This document shows, in pieces, positions 27,284 to 36,254 of a stretch of 64,000 bases of DNA. This DNA comes from Streptomyces sp. NBC_01788. GTDB taxonomy: Bacteria; Actinomycetota; Actinomycetes; Streptomycetales; Streptomycetaceae. A model generated the notes under the pieces. It searched no databases. It worked only from the letters and a program-made list of their open reading frames with translations, and had not been told where the DNA came from. Where the stretch lies: assembly GCF_035917575.1 (NCBI RefSeq), contig NZ_CP109090.1:5766001-5830000 (forward strand), given 5' to 3'. Both the position numbers and the translations under genes were made by a program. How positions within the stretch are numbered: position 1 is the stretch's first letter; every line of letters starts with the position of its first letter.

Positions 27284-27781
27284 ATGGAGGCCGGCCCTCG
27301 CGACACCGCACAAGACATCGACCGCATCACCGTGGAGCGCGGCGACGCGGAACCGGACGAGGGCTCGTTGAGCCCCGACGGGCCCGACGAGACGCAGGGC
27401 GGTGTGACCGCGGACGGACCCGGTCCCGAGGAGATGTTCCCCGGGCCCGAGGTGGAGGTCGAGCTGCGCCCGCAGCGGCGGCTGCGCATCTGGCAGCTGG
27501 CTCCGATCGTGAGCCTGGCCGTCGTCGGCTCGCTGATGTTCGCCTTCCCGCTGGCCTTCGACGGTGACAACGGCGCCGTGATCGCCATGCTGGGGCTGCT
27601 GATCTGCTCCTGCTCGGCGGGCTGGGGCATGATGGCCGCCCGCCGCGTGGGTCACACCTGGCCGGGCCTGCCGCCGCGCGGCTCCGGGCGGCGCCTCGAC
27701 TGGCGGGTGATCGGCGCGTACATCGTCGTCGTCGCCGTGGTCGTGGTGCTGGCCGTCTGGCGCGTCGCGCGCCTGCGCTAA
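27284..27781 (+). CDS. Conserved membrane protein, unknown function
   Basis: A 165-aa protein with an acidic, disordered N-terminal 70 residues and three hydrophobic helices (WQLAPIVSLAVVGSLMFAF, AVIAMLGLLICSCSAGWGM, VIGAYIVVVAVVVVLAVW). The ATG at 27284 is chosen because GGGAGGG lies ten bases upstream; TTG 27266 and GTG 27278 are in frame but badly spaced. It lies between miaA and dapF. No enzymatic motif is visible. Confidence 0.75.
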   Translation: MEAGPRDTAQDIDRITVERGDAEPDEGSLSPDGPDETQGGVTADGPGPEEMFPGPEVEVELRPQRRLRIWQLAPIVSLAVVGSLMFAFPLAFDGDNGAVIAMLGLLICSCSAGWGMMAARRVGHTWPGLPPRGSGRRLDWRVIGAYIVVVAVVVVLAVWRVARLR

Positions 27782-27824
27782 GGCCTGGCCGCCCGGTCCC
27801 GTTCATACCGCGGCCCCCGACTCA

Positions 27825-27861
27825 CGTGATCACCGGCTGCCGGCCGGTGAACGTGATCACG
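27825..27861. promoter_or_regulatory. CGTGATCAC repeats upstream of dapF
   Basis: CGTGATCAC, itself nearly palindromic, occurs at 27825-27833 and 27852-27860, and the interval contains an ACCGGC/GCCGGT pair. The two copies are about 27 bp apart and 33-68 bp upstream of the dapF start. They may form an operator; no known regulator is recognised. Confidence 0.35.
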
Positions 27862-27893
27862 GGGTTGTCGGAGCGACCCCGTACGATCGAGCC

Positions 27894-28763
27894 ATGAGCA
27901 CGCGCATCCCCTTCCTCAAGGGCCACGGCACGGAGAACGACTTCGTGATCGTCCCTGACCCGGAGAACGCCGTCGAGCTGTCCCCGGCGGCCGTCGCCGC
28001 CCTGTGCGACCGCCGCGCGGGCATCGGCGCGGACGGGGTGCTGCACGTCGTACGCTCCGCCGCGCATCCCGAGGCCCGCGCGATGGCGGCCGAGGCGGAG
28101 TGGTTCATGGACTACCGCAACGCCGACGGCTCCGTCGCGGAGATGTGCGGCAACGGCGTGCGGGTGTTCGCGCGCTACCTCCAGTACGCCGGACACACGA
28201 CGGAGGGCGACCTCGCCATCGCCACGCGCGGGGGCGTGAAGACGGCGCACATCGCCAAGGACGGGGACGTCACCGTCGGCATGGGCAGGGCGACGCTCCC
28301 CGAAGGCGACGTCACCGTGAGTGTCGGCGAGCGCAACTGGCTCGCGCGCAACGTGAACATGGGCAACCCGCACGCGGTCGCCTTCGTCGACGACCTCGCC
28401 GACGCAGGCGAACTGCTCGCGCCGCCGCCCTTCAGCCCGGCCTCCGCCTACCCGGACGGCGTGAACGTCGAGTTCGTCGTCGACCGCGGTCCCCGCCACG
28501 TCGCCCTGCGCGTGCACGAGCGCGGCTCGGGCGAGACCCGCTCGTGCGGCACGGGCGCGTGCGCCGTCGCCGTGGCGGCCGCCCGGCGCGACGGCGCCGA
28601 CCCGGCGGCCACCGGGGCCCCGGCGACGTACACGGTGGACCTGCCCGGCGGAACGCTGGTGATCACCGAGCGGCCGGACGGCGAGATCGAGATGACCGGT
28701 CCCGCAGTGATCGTCGCGGAGGGCGTGATCGACGCGAAGTGGCTGGAAACAACGGTCGGCTGA
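27894..28763 (+). CDS. dapF: Diaminopimelate epimerase DapF
   Basis: A 289-aa enzyme that interconverts LL- and meso-diaminopimelate for peptidoglycan and lysine. The two catalytic cysteines are visible: C85 in MCGNGVRVFARY and C218 in SCGTGACAVA. GHGTENDFVIV at the start and NPHAVAFVDD mid-chain are family motifs. TACGAT six bases before the ATG and no Shine-Dalgarno suggest a leaderless transcript. Upstream lie the CGTGATCAC repeats. Confidence 0.96.
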   Translation: MSTRIPFLKGHGTENDFVIVPDPENAVELSPAAVAALCDRRAGIGADGVLHVVRSAAHPEARAMAAEAEWFMDYRNADGSVAEMCGNGVRVFARYLQYAGHTTEGDLAIATRGGVKTAHIAKDGDVTVGMGRATLPEGDVTVSVGERNWLARNVNMGNPHAVAFVDDLADAGELLAPPPFSPASAYPDGVNVEFVVDRGPRHVALRVHERGSGETRSCGTGACAVAVAAARRDGADPAATGAPATYTVDLPGGTLVITERPDGEIEMTGPAVIVAEGVIDAKWLETTVG

Positions 28764-29061
28764 CGGTCGGTCGGCTGGGCATCGTAGCCCTGGCGGCCCA
28801 TGGGAAGGTCATACGTATGCCCGGAGACGGAAGCGGGCAGCGAATCCACGGCCCGTCCCCTGTCAGGTGACTGAAAACCGTAAACATCCTGGCCATCGCT
28901 CGATTGGGTGATCCGTTTCACGCTCGCCGGGAGACGGCCGGTCGGGCGTGCTGGGCTCGGTAGCATCAATCACCGGCCCGGACGGGGGATCCGTTGCCAA
29001 CCCCTGTGCCGAGAACGCCCTGGGGCGCCCCGTCCGCCGGTCCACGCAGTCGGAGGTGCCC

Positions 29062-31242
29062 ATGAGTGCGGATGCCACGAATCCTGCGGCCCCGGGCCCG
29101 GTGGCTCCCGCCGGGCCCCGACGCAGAGCCCGCCCGCGGATCGACCTGCGCCGGCTCGGCCGTGCCGCGGTGCTCGGCCCGACCGCCCGCGACCGGCTGC
29201 CCGACGCCATCGGCCACGTGGCCGAGGCCCACCGCGCGCACTTCCCCGAAGCCGACCTCGAACCGCTGCGCCGGGCCTACGTCCTGGCCGAGTCCTCGCA
29301 CCGCGGCCAGATGCGCAAGAGCGGCGAGCCCTACATCACGCATCCGCTCGCCGTGACCCTCATCCTCGCCGAACTCGGCGCGGAGACCACGACGTTGACC
29401 GCGTCCCTGCTGCACGACACCGTCGAGGACACCGACGTGACGCTGGACCAGGTCCGCGAGCAGTTCGGCGAGGAGGTCCGCTACATCGTCGACGGCGTCA
29501 CCAAGCTGGAGAAGGTCGACTACGGCGCGGCCGCCGAGCCCGAGACCTTCCGCAAGATGCTCGTTGCCACCGGCAGCGACGTCCGCGTGATGTCGATCAA
29601 ACTCGCCGACCGGCTGCACAACATGCGCACCCTCGGCGTGATGCGCCCGGACAAACAGGCCCGCATCGCCAAGGTGACCCGGGACGTCCTCATCCCCCTC
29701 GCCGAACGGCTCGGCGTGCAGGCGCTCAAGTCCGAGCTGGAGGACCTCGTCTTCGCGATCCTGCACCCCGAGGAGTACGCGCACACGCGCGAGTTGATCG
29801 CGGAGAACGCGGGCCGACCGGGCGACCCGCTCACCGAGGTCGCAGAGCAGGTGCGCGGAGTGCTGCGCGAGGCCGACGTGCCCGCCGAAGTGCTCATCAG
29901 ACCGAGGCACTTCGTCTCCGTGCACCGGGTCTCCCGCAAGCGCGGCCGGCTGCGCGGCTGCGACTTCGGCCGGCTGCTGGTCCTGGTGAACGAGGACGCC
30001 GACTGCTACGCCGTCCTCGGCGAACTCCACACCTGTATGACGCCCGTCGTCTCGGAGTTCAAGGACTTCATCGCCGTACCCAAGTTCAACCTCTACCAGT
30101 CGCTGCACACCGCCGTCGCCCGCGAGGACGGACAGGTCATCGAAGTCCTCATCCGCACCCACCAGATGCACAAGGCCGCCGAGGCCGGGGTCGTCGCACT
30201 CGGCAACCCCTACGCCCCTCCCGCCGAGGAGCACACCACGAGCGACGGTGAGCGTGCCGACCCCACCCGCCCCGGCTGGCTCTCCCGCCTCCTCGAATGG
30301 CAGCGGGCCGCGCCGGACTCCGACACCTTCTGGTCCACCCTGCGCGAGGACCTCGCCCAGGACCGCGAGATCACCGTGTTCCGGCCCGACGGGGGGACCC
30401 TTGGCCTGCCCGAGGGCGCCACGTGCGTGGACGCCGCGTACGCCCAGTACGGCGAGGACGCGCACGCGTGCATCGGCGCCCGAGTCAACGGCCGCCTGGC
30501 GACCCTGAGCACCGTCCTGAAGGACGGCGACAGCGTCCAGCTCCTGATGGGCCAGGACCCGGCCTCCGAGCCCTCCCGGGAATGGCTGGACCACGCCCAC
30601 ACCCCGGCCGCCCGCATCGCCATCCAGCGCAGGCTGGCCACCCGCCAGTCCGCGGTGGACCGGGCTCAGGACGCCGACGGGGATGCCGCACCGTCGCAGG
30701 CCGACGCTGCACCGTCGCAGGTCTCCGGACCCCTCGGGACGGTCCAGGCGGCCGGGCCGGCCGTGAAGACCGCCTTCGGGCCCCGCACGGCGAGCGTCGT
30801 GGTCGCCGGCCGGCCCGACACGGCCGCACGACTCGCGGGCTGCTGCACACCTGTGCCGCCCGACGCGATCACCGGCTTCGCCGTACGCGGGGGAGTGGTG
30901 ACGGTGCACCGCCTGGAGTGCGCGGCGGTCGGGCGGATGAGGAGTGCGGGGCGCGCCGAGTTCGGCGTGCACTGGGGGGAGACGACGGCGTGCCGTGTCA
31001 CGCTGCTCGCTGAATCGTTCGGCCGCCCCCATCTGCTGGCCGACCTGACCGAGGCCATCGCCATCGAGGGCGTCGAGATCATCTCCGCCACCGTGGCCCC
31101 GCCGGCACAGCAGCGCGTCCGCCACACGTACACCCTCCAACTCCCCGACGCGGCCGGGCTCCCGGCCCTGATGCGCGCCATGCGCAACGTCCCGGGCGTC
31201 TACGACGTGAGCCGGACGCAGCCTCAGCCGCCGGGGCTGTGA
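29062..31242 (+). CDS. rshA: RelA/SpoT homologue RshA
   Basis: A 726-aa long-RSH protein matching the second Streptomyces homologue, RshA. The hydrolase domain is intact by motif (HDTVED at 118-123, KLADRLHNMRTLG at 180-192). The synthetase domain is divergent: GRPKH of Rel is IRPRH, YDLxGxRVLV is CDFGRLLVLV, and the RXKD/EXDD position reads EFKD (332-335). TGS (about 436-500), a zinc-finger with C594, C595, H616 and C620, and a C-terminal ACT domain follow. ATG 29062 has GGAGGTG just upstream. It probably degrades (p)ppGpp, with weak or conditional synthesis. Confidence 0.92.
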   Translation: MSADATNPAAPGPVAPAGPRRRARPRIDLRRLGRAAVLGPTARDRLPDAIGHVAEAHRAHFPEADLEPLRRAYVLAESSHRGQMRKSGEPYITHPLAVTLILAELGAETTTLTASLLHDTVEDTDVTLDQVREQFGEEVRYIVDGVTKLEKVDYGAAAEPETFRKMLVATGSDVRVMSIKLADRLHNMRTLGVMRPDKQARIAKVTRDVLIPLAERLGVQALKSELEDLVFAILHPEEYAHTRELIAENAGRPGDPLTEVAEQVRGVLREADVPAEVLIRPRHFVSVHRVSRKRGRLRGCDFGRLLVLVNEDADCYAVLGELHTCMTPVVSEFKDFIAVPKFNLYQSLHTAVAREDGQVIEVLIRTHQMHKAAEAGVVALGNPYAPPAEEHTTSDGERADPTRPGWLSRLLEWQRAAPDSDTFWSTLREDLAQDREITVFRPDGGTLGLPEGATCVDAAYAQYGEDAHACIGARVNGRLATLSTVLKDGDSVQLLMGQDPASEPSREWLDHAHTPAARIAIQRRLATRQSAVDRAQDADGDAAPSQADAAPSQVSGPLGTVQAAGPAVKTAFGPRTASVVVAGRPDTAARLAGCCTPVPPDAITGFAVRGGVVTVHRLECAAVGRMRSAGRAEFGVHWGETTACRVTLLAESFGRPHLLADLTEAIAIEGVEIISATVAPPAQQRVRHTYTLQLPDAAGLPALMRAMRNVPGVYDVSRTQPQPPGL

Positions 31243-31527
31243 GCCGCGCGGGTCCTTTTTTCGCGTGTGGCGCCGGGCTGCTGACCATGTGTCCGGCCCG
31301 CCGCCCGCGCGTCGAGCCTGCCGCCCGCACGCCCATCTCGCCGCCCGCGTGTCCGGGGCGCCCGCTCTCGGCACGCGCGCGCCGCCCCACCGCGCTTCAG
31401 GTACACCCCCGTGCCCCGGCGCGCCCCCGCGCTTCCGTGGCGCTCGGCGTGCTCCCGTCGGGCCCTTTCGGGTGGGTTGGGCGCGCGTCGGCGCGGTCGG
31501 GTGGGTGGGCGCTGGTAGCGGTGGTGC
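31243..31527. other. Non-coding gap between rshA and the M1 peptidase gene
   Basis: Thirteen bases after the rshA stop is a run of six T (31256-31261), rare in this G+C-rich DNA and preceded by short GC stems, so it may be a rho-independent terminator. The rest is low-complexity C- and G-rich sequence (CCGCCCGC repeats) with no supported gene. Confidence 0.5.
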
Positions 31528-33009
31528 ATGCCGCTGAGCCTTGGATCACGTGTTCCGCTTCGCCTGAAGGCGACTCTCCTCGCGTCCGCCGTCTCCGTCT
31601 GTCTCGTCGCCGCGAGCGCTCCGCCCGAGCCGCTGGGCATCGGCGACCGGCTCTTCCCTCACCTGGGCAACCCCGGGTACGACGTGTTGTCGTACGACCT
31701 GTCGTTCACCTATGGCGGTGACAACGCCAAGCCGCTCCAGGCCGTCACCACGATCGACGCGTGGACCACCGAGGATCTGGAGCGCGTGAACCTCGACTTC
31801 GCGCACGGCACGGTGAACTCCGTGGAGGTCGACGGCCTGTCGGCCGAGTTCGCCATCGCGGGCGAGGATCTCGTGGTCACCCCCAAGATCCAGCTGCCCC
31901 AGGGAAGTTGGATGCGCATCACCGTGCGCCACACCAGCGACCCCATGCCCGTGAAGGACCGCGACGGCGGCTGGGTGCGCACCTCGGACGGCCTGGCGAT
32001 GGCCAACCAGGCCGACGCCGCCCACCTGGTGTTCCCGTGCAACGACCATCCCTCCGACAAGGCGATGTTCACCTTCCACATCACCGCGCCCGAGGGGTAC
32101 ACGGCCGTCGCCAACGGCCTTCCGGCCGGTGTCACACGGACCGGCGGGACGACGACCTGGTCGTACCGCACCGGGCATCCGATGGCGACCGAGCTGGCTC
32201 AGGTGTCCATCGGCCGCTCCGCGGTGGTGCACCGGACCGGCCCGCACGGCCTGCCGCTGCGCGACGTCGTCCCCACCGAGGACCGCGAGGCCCTCGAACC
32301 GTGGCTGGCCAGGACTCCCGACCAGATCGCCTGGATGGAGAGCAAGGTCGGAACGTACCCCTTCGAGACGTACGGCCTGCTCATGGCCTCCGCCGCCACC
32401 GGCTTCGAACTGGAGACGCAGACACTGTCCCTCTTCGAGAAGAAGCTGTTCACCGAGCCCGCCTACCCCCGGTGGTACGTCGAGTCGGTCATGGTGCACG
32501 AGCTGTCCCACCAGTGGTTCGGCGACAGTGTCAGCCCGCGCACCTGGTCCGACCTGTGGCTCAACGAGGGCCACGCCACCTGGTACGAGGCCCTGTACGC
32601 CGACGAGAAGGCGGAGAAGCCGCTGGAGACCCGGATGAAGGCCGCCTACGGTGCCTCCGACCGCTGGCGCGCGGTCGGCGGACCGCCCGCGCGACCCAAG
32701 CCGCCGAAGGCCGGCCAGAAGATCGGCATCTTCCGGGCGAACGTCTACGACGGCTCCGCGCTCGTCCTGTACGCGCTGCGCCAGGAGATCGGCAAGCCGG
32801 CCTTCGAGAGCCTGGAGCGCGCCTGGGTGCAGGCCCACCGGGACGGCACGGCCACCACCGCCGACTTCGAGCGCCTGGCCTCGGGCATCGCCGGACGCGA
32901 CCTGAGCGGGTTCTTCCAGGCCTGGCTCTACGGCGAGAAGACCCCGCCCATGCCCGGTCACCCCGACTGGAAGCAGGCCCCGCCGCCGGAGACGGAGAAG
33001 AAGAAGTGA
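31528..33009 (+). CDS. Secreted M1-family zinc metallopeptidase
   Basis: A 493-aa protein with a signal peptide in the first 30 residues (LKATLLASAVSVCLVAASA). The zinc motif is HELSH with H324, E325 and H328, and the third ligand E347 is 19 residues on in LWLNEGHA, exactly the gluzincin M1 spacing. The exopeptidase GAMEN motif is replaced by GFELETQ (292-298), as in a subgroup of short bacterial M1 enzymes. It should cleave N-terminal residues from peptides outside the cell. The C-terminus is Lys/Glu/Pro rich. Confidence 0.92.
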   Translation: MPLSLGSRVPLRLKATLLASAVSVCLVAASAPPEPLGIGDRLFPHLGNPGYDVLSYDLSFTYGGDNAKPLQAVTTIDAWTTEDLERVNLDFAHGTVNSVEVDGLSAEFAIAGEDLVVTPKIQLPQGSWMRITVRHTSDPMPVKDRDGGWVRTSDGLAMANQADAAHLVFPCNDHPSDKAMFTFHITAPEGYTAVANGLPAGVTRTGGTTTWSYRTGHPMATELAQVSIGRSAVVHRTGPHGLPLRDVVPTEDREALEPWLARTPDQIAWMESKVGTYPFETYGLLMASAATGFELETQTLSLFEKKLFTEPAYPRWYVESVMVHELSHQWFGDSVSPRTWSDLWLNEGHATWYEALYADEKAEKPLETRMKAAYGASDRWRAVGGPPARPKPPKAGQKIGIFRANVYDGSALVLYALRQEIGKPAFESLERAWVQAHRDGTATTADFERLASGIAGRDLSGFFQAWLYGEKTPPMPGHPDWKQAPPPETEKKK

Positions 33010-33045
33010 GCGGAAGTGAGCGGAAGTGAGGGGAAGCGAGAAGAA
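33006..33045 (+). repeat. Four purine-rich 10-bp tandem repeats after the M1 gene
   Basis: Units of GTGAGCGGAA at 33006-33015, 33016-33025, then GTGAGGGGAA and GCGAGAAGAA to 33045. The first unit contains the peptidase stop codon (33007-33009). All-purine strand bias with one-turn periodicity. Confidence 0.75.
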
Positions 33046-33246
33046 GCGGCCGGAAGCGATCGGCGGTGCCGGGGCGGGCCACCGGGGCGGGCCACCGGGA
33101 GGAGGGAACCGGAGTAATAACGCCGTGACGAGACGGGCCGTACCGTGCGACCATCTTCAGACCGGCGCGAGCACGGGCCACGGGAATCTCCCGGGGTACC
33201 CGTACGTTGTGACATGTGACGGACTCTCCCACCACGTAAGGACCAA

Positions 33247-34758
33247 ATGACCTCCTCTTCTTCCTCTTCCCAGTCGTCCGAGGCGTCCCAGGACAGCAAG
33301 CGCCTCGCGCACTCCTACCCCGAAGGTCTCCGGGCCGATGCCCTGATGGAAGAGGACGTCACCTGGAGCCACGAGTTCGACGGAGAGCGGGACGGCGATC
33401 AGTTCGACCGTTCCGAGCGGGCTGCACTGCGCCGTGTCGCGGGACTGTCCACCGAGCTCGAGGATGTCACCGAGGTCGAGTACCGCCAGCTCCGCCTGGA
33501 GCGGGTCGTGCTCGTCGGCGTATGGACCTCGGGGACCGCGCGGGACGCGGACAACTCCCTGGCCGAACTCGCGGCCCTCGCGGAGACCGCGGGTGCGGTC
33601 GTGCTCGACGGCGTGATCCAGCGCCGCGACAAGCCCGACGCGGCCACCTACATCGGTTCCGGCAAGGCGAACGAGCTGCGGGACGTCGTCCTGGAGTCGG
33701 GCGCGGACACCGTCATCTGCGACGGTGAGCTCAGCCCGGGCCAGCTCATCCACCTCGAGGACGTCGTCAAGGTCAAGGTCATCGACCGTACGGCCCTGAT
33801 CCTGGACATCTTCGCCCAGCACGCCAAGTCCCGGGAGGGCAAGGCGCAGGTCGCGCTCGCCCAGATGCAGTACATGCTGCCGAGGCTGCGTGGCTGGGGT
33901 CAGTCGCTGTCCCGGCAGATGGGCGGCGGCAGCGGCGGCGGCCTCGCCACGCGTGGTCCCGGTGAGACCAAGATCGAGACGGACCGTCGGCGGATCCGCG
34001 AGAAGATGGCGAAGATGCGCCGGGAGATCGCGGAGATGAAGACCGGCCGCGAGATCAAGCGCCAGGAGCGGCGCCGCAACAAGGTGCCCTCCGTCGCCAT
34101 CGCCGGTTACACCAACGCCGGCAAGTCCTCCCTGCTCAACCGGCTCACCGGCGCGGGTGTCCTGGTCGAGAACGCCCTGTTCGCGACCCTGGACCCGACC
34201 GTGCGCCGGGCCGAGACCCCGACCGGGCGGCTCTACACGCTGGCGGACACCGTCGGCTTCGTCCGGCACCTGCCGCACCACCTGGTCGAGGCGTTCCGCT
34301 CCACGATGGAGGAGGTCGGCGACTCCGACCTCATCCTGCACGTGGTGGACGGGTCGCACCCCGACCCGGAGGAGCAGCTCGCCGCGGTGCGCGAGGTGAT
34401 CAGGGACGTCGGCGCCACCGACGTACCCGAGATCGTCGTGGTCAACAAGGCCGACGCGGCCGACCCGCTGGTGCTCCAGCGGCTGCTGCGGATCGAGAAG
34501 CGCTCGATCGCCGTCTCGGCCCGCACCGGGCAGGGCATCACCGAGTTGCTCGCGCTGATCGACAGCGAGCTGCCCCGGCCGTCCGTCGAGATCGAGGCGC
34601 TGGTGCCCTACACCCACGGCAAGCTGATCGCCCGCGCCCACACCGAGGGCGAGGTGATCTCCGAGGAGCACACCGCGGAGGGCACCCTGCTCAAGGCCCG
34701 GGTGCACGAGGAGCTCGCGGCGGAACTGGCACCGTACACGCCCGCCCCCGCGCTCTGA
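33247..34758 (+). CDS. hflX: Ribosome-associated GTPase HflX
   Basis: A 503-aa GTPase. The N-terminal HflX domain has VVLDGVIQRRDKPDAATYIGSGK and the glycine-rich linker GGGSGGGLATRGPGETKIETDRRR; the G domain has GYTNAGKS (287-294), DTVGFVRHLP and NKAD. HflX splits stalled 70S ribosomes and acts on 50S subunits. The first 30 residues are Ser-rich, common in actinobacterial HflX. ATG 33247; the upstream 200 bp contain purine-rich repeats. It ends at a perfect 18-bp hairpin shared with the convergent protease gene. Confidence 0.95.
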   Translation: MTSSSSSSQSSEASQDSKRLAHSYPEGLRADALMEEDVTWSHEFDGERDGDQFDRSERAALRRVAGLSTELEDVTEVEYRQLRLERVVLVGVWTSGTARDADNSLAELAALAETAGAVVLDGVIQRRDKPDAATYIGSGKANELRDVVLESGADTVICDGELSPGQLIHLEDVVKVKVIDRTALILDIFAQHAKSREGKAQVALAQMQYMLPRLRGWGQSLSRQMGGGSGGGLATRGPGETKIETDRRRIREKMAKMRREIAEMKTGREIKRQERRRNKVPSVAIAGYTNAGKSSLLNRLTGAGVLVENALFATLDPTVRRAETPTGRLYTLADTVGFVRHLPHHLVEAFRSTMEEVGDSDLILHVVDGSHPDPEEQLAAVREVIRDVGATDVPEIVVVNKADAADPLVLQRLLRIEKRSIAVSARTGQGITELLALIDSELPRPSVEIEALVPYTHGKLIARAHTEGEVISEEHTAEGTLLKARVHEELAAELAPYTPAPAL

Positions 34759-34773
34759 TCCCAGCCGCACGGC

Positions 34774-34812
34774 CCGAGGGCCCGCCCCCTGTCACAGGGG
34801 GCGGGCCCTCGG
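34774..34812. terminator. Perfect 18-bp bidirectional terminator
   Basis: CCGAGGGCCCGCCCCCTG (34774-34791) pairs without mismatch with CAGGGGGCGGGCCCTCGG (34795-34812) across a 3-nt loop, between the stop codons of convergent hflX and the lipoprotein protease. Confidence 0.9.
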
Positions 34813-34829
34813 CGTACCAGCGGGCCGGA

Positions 34830-36062
34830 TCACCGGCCGCCGTACGTCCTGCTCATGTTCTGGTACAGCGCCTCCGCGCCCCGCCCCAGCTGCGGACCCG
34901 CCAGCCAGGTGTGGTCCGACGGGCCGATCGAGGTGTTGGACACCAGCTTGGTCTTTCCGCCCACCACACGGAACCAGCCGCCGCCGGAGGAGCCGCCGGT
35001 CATGGTGCAGCCGATGCGGTACATCGTCGGGAGCGACGGGCTCAGCGAGAGCCGGCCCGGCCGGTCGACACAGCGGAACATCTTCAGACCGTTGTACGGA
35101 GGCGCGGCCGGGTAGCCCCAGGCACCCATCGTGGCGACCCGGGCCGCCGGGGGCGCGGAGAAGTCCACGTCCAGGGCCGCACCGACGGTCTCCTCCAGCG
35201 ACCGGGAACCGGACTCCGGCTTCACATGCAGCACGGCGTAGTCGTACGCCGCGCCCGCGCCGCCCGTCTCCGCACCGCCCTGGATCCACTGGCCGGAGGT
35301 GGACGCCCAGTCCGCCCACCAGGCGCCGTACGGGGCGACCTCGGAGGCGCGCGCGTTGCTCAGCCGCGCCGCGGACTTGCCGAGGTCGTTGTACGACGGG
35401 ACGAAGGCGATGTTGCGGTACCAGCCGCCCTTCTTGCCCGCGTGCACGCAGTGGCCGGCCGTCCACACCAGGTTGGACCTGCCCGGGTGGTTGACGTCCT
35501 TGACGACCGTGCCCGAGCAGACCATCGAACCCTGGGGCGAGTCGAAGAAGACCTTGCCGACCGGGGCCGCGTTGTCGTGGTAGGGCGTCTTCTCCGCCTG
35601 CGCGCGGACCGGCCGCGGCGCCGGGTCGCTGACACCCTGGTCGGCGACGGCGTCCTGGGTGGAGACCGTCTTGTTCGCCTCCTGGGCGGACTGCATCCGC
35701 TCGGGCTTCCACAGGCCCTTGATCACCGGGTTGACGAAGTCCTTGGCCTCACTGAGCCACTTGTCCTTGTCCCAGTCCTTCCAGCCGCCGCGCTGCCATT
35801 TGTCGACATCGATGCCGTGCTCCTTGAGCTTGTCCGCGATGTCGGCCGGAATCCTGACCTTGTCGTCGCTGCCGCCGTCGTCGCTGCCGCGGTCCGCGGT
35901 CCGCGGGGCGGTGGTGTCCGGCGTGCCGGCGGCGTCGGTCTTGCCCGAGGAGCCGGCGCAGGCGGTGGCGGTGAGCGCCAGGGCCGCGACGAGGCCGGTG
36001 GCGGCCAGGACGGTGCGCCGGCGCGCGCGCCGGGGCGTGGCGGACCTACGTATGAGCGGCAT
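34830..36062 (-). CDS. Trypsin-like serine protease lipoprotein, copy 1
   Basis: A 410-aa exported protein: Arg-rich n-region, hydrophobic core and lipobox-like ATAC with C35. A conserved prodomain-like block follows (KLKEHGIDVDKW, WKDWDKDKWLSEAKDFVNP, LWKPERM), then a trypsin fold with WTAGHC (His), YDYAVLHV (Asp) and GGSSGGGW (Ser) and cysteine pairs around them. It is a tandem paralogue of the gene at 36255-37490, sharing the same blocks throughout. Likely a cell-surface endopeptidase; substrate unknown. A heptamer array lies just upstream. Confidence 0.88.
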   Translation of the reverse strand: MPLIRRSATPRRARRRTVLAATGLVAALALTATACAGSSGKTDAAGTPDTTAPRTADRGSDDGGSDDKVRIPADIADKLKEHGIDVDKWQRGGWKDWDKDKWLSEAKDFVNPVIKGLWKPERMQSAQEANKTVSTQDAVADQGVSDPAPRPVRAQAEKTPYHDNAAPVGKVFFDSPQGSMVCSGTVVKDVNHPGRSNLVWTAGHCVHAGKKGGWYRNIAFVPSYNDLGKSAARLSNARASEVAPYGAWWADWASTSGQWIQGGAETGGAGAAYDYAVLHVKPESGSRSLEETVGAALDVDFSAPPAARVATMGAWGYPAAPPYNGLKMFRCVDRPGRLSLSPSLPTMYRIGCTMTGGSSGGGWFRVVGGKTKLVSNTSIGPSDHTWLAGPQLGRGAEALYQNMSRTYGGR

Positions 36063-36120
36063 GATGCGATGAACCCCCGTCGGTTGGTGTGAACGCCGTG
36101 CGCGCCCGGCCCGAGCGCCC

Positions 36121-36183
36121 CTTGGTGCTTGGTGCTTGGTGCTTGGTGCTTGGTGCTTGGTGCTTGGTGCTTGGTGCTTGGTG
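36121..36183. repeat. Nine exact tandem heptamers (CTTGGTG)
   Basis: CTTGGTG is repeated nine times without a single change over 63 bp. It lies 59 bp upstream of the start of protease copy 1 and 71 bp past the stop of copy 2, in non-coding DNA. Exact identity means recent expansion and probable copy-number variation between strains. Confidence 0.97.
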
Positions 36184-36254
36184 TCGTGCGCGCGGCGGGA
36201 CGGTGAAGGTTCCCGTGAGAAGGCCCCCGTCAGGCGCCCCGCCGTCGTGACGGC

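Noticed and set aside
28966..31374. Minus-strand open frame of about 800 codons opposite rshA
   Set aside because: Complement of RshA codons, Gly/Val/Asp-rich, no independent start or family.
36121..36183. Possible CRISPR array
   Set aside because: Repeats are seven bases with no spacers; a simple tandem repeat.
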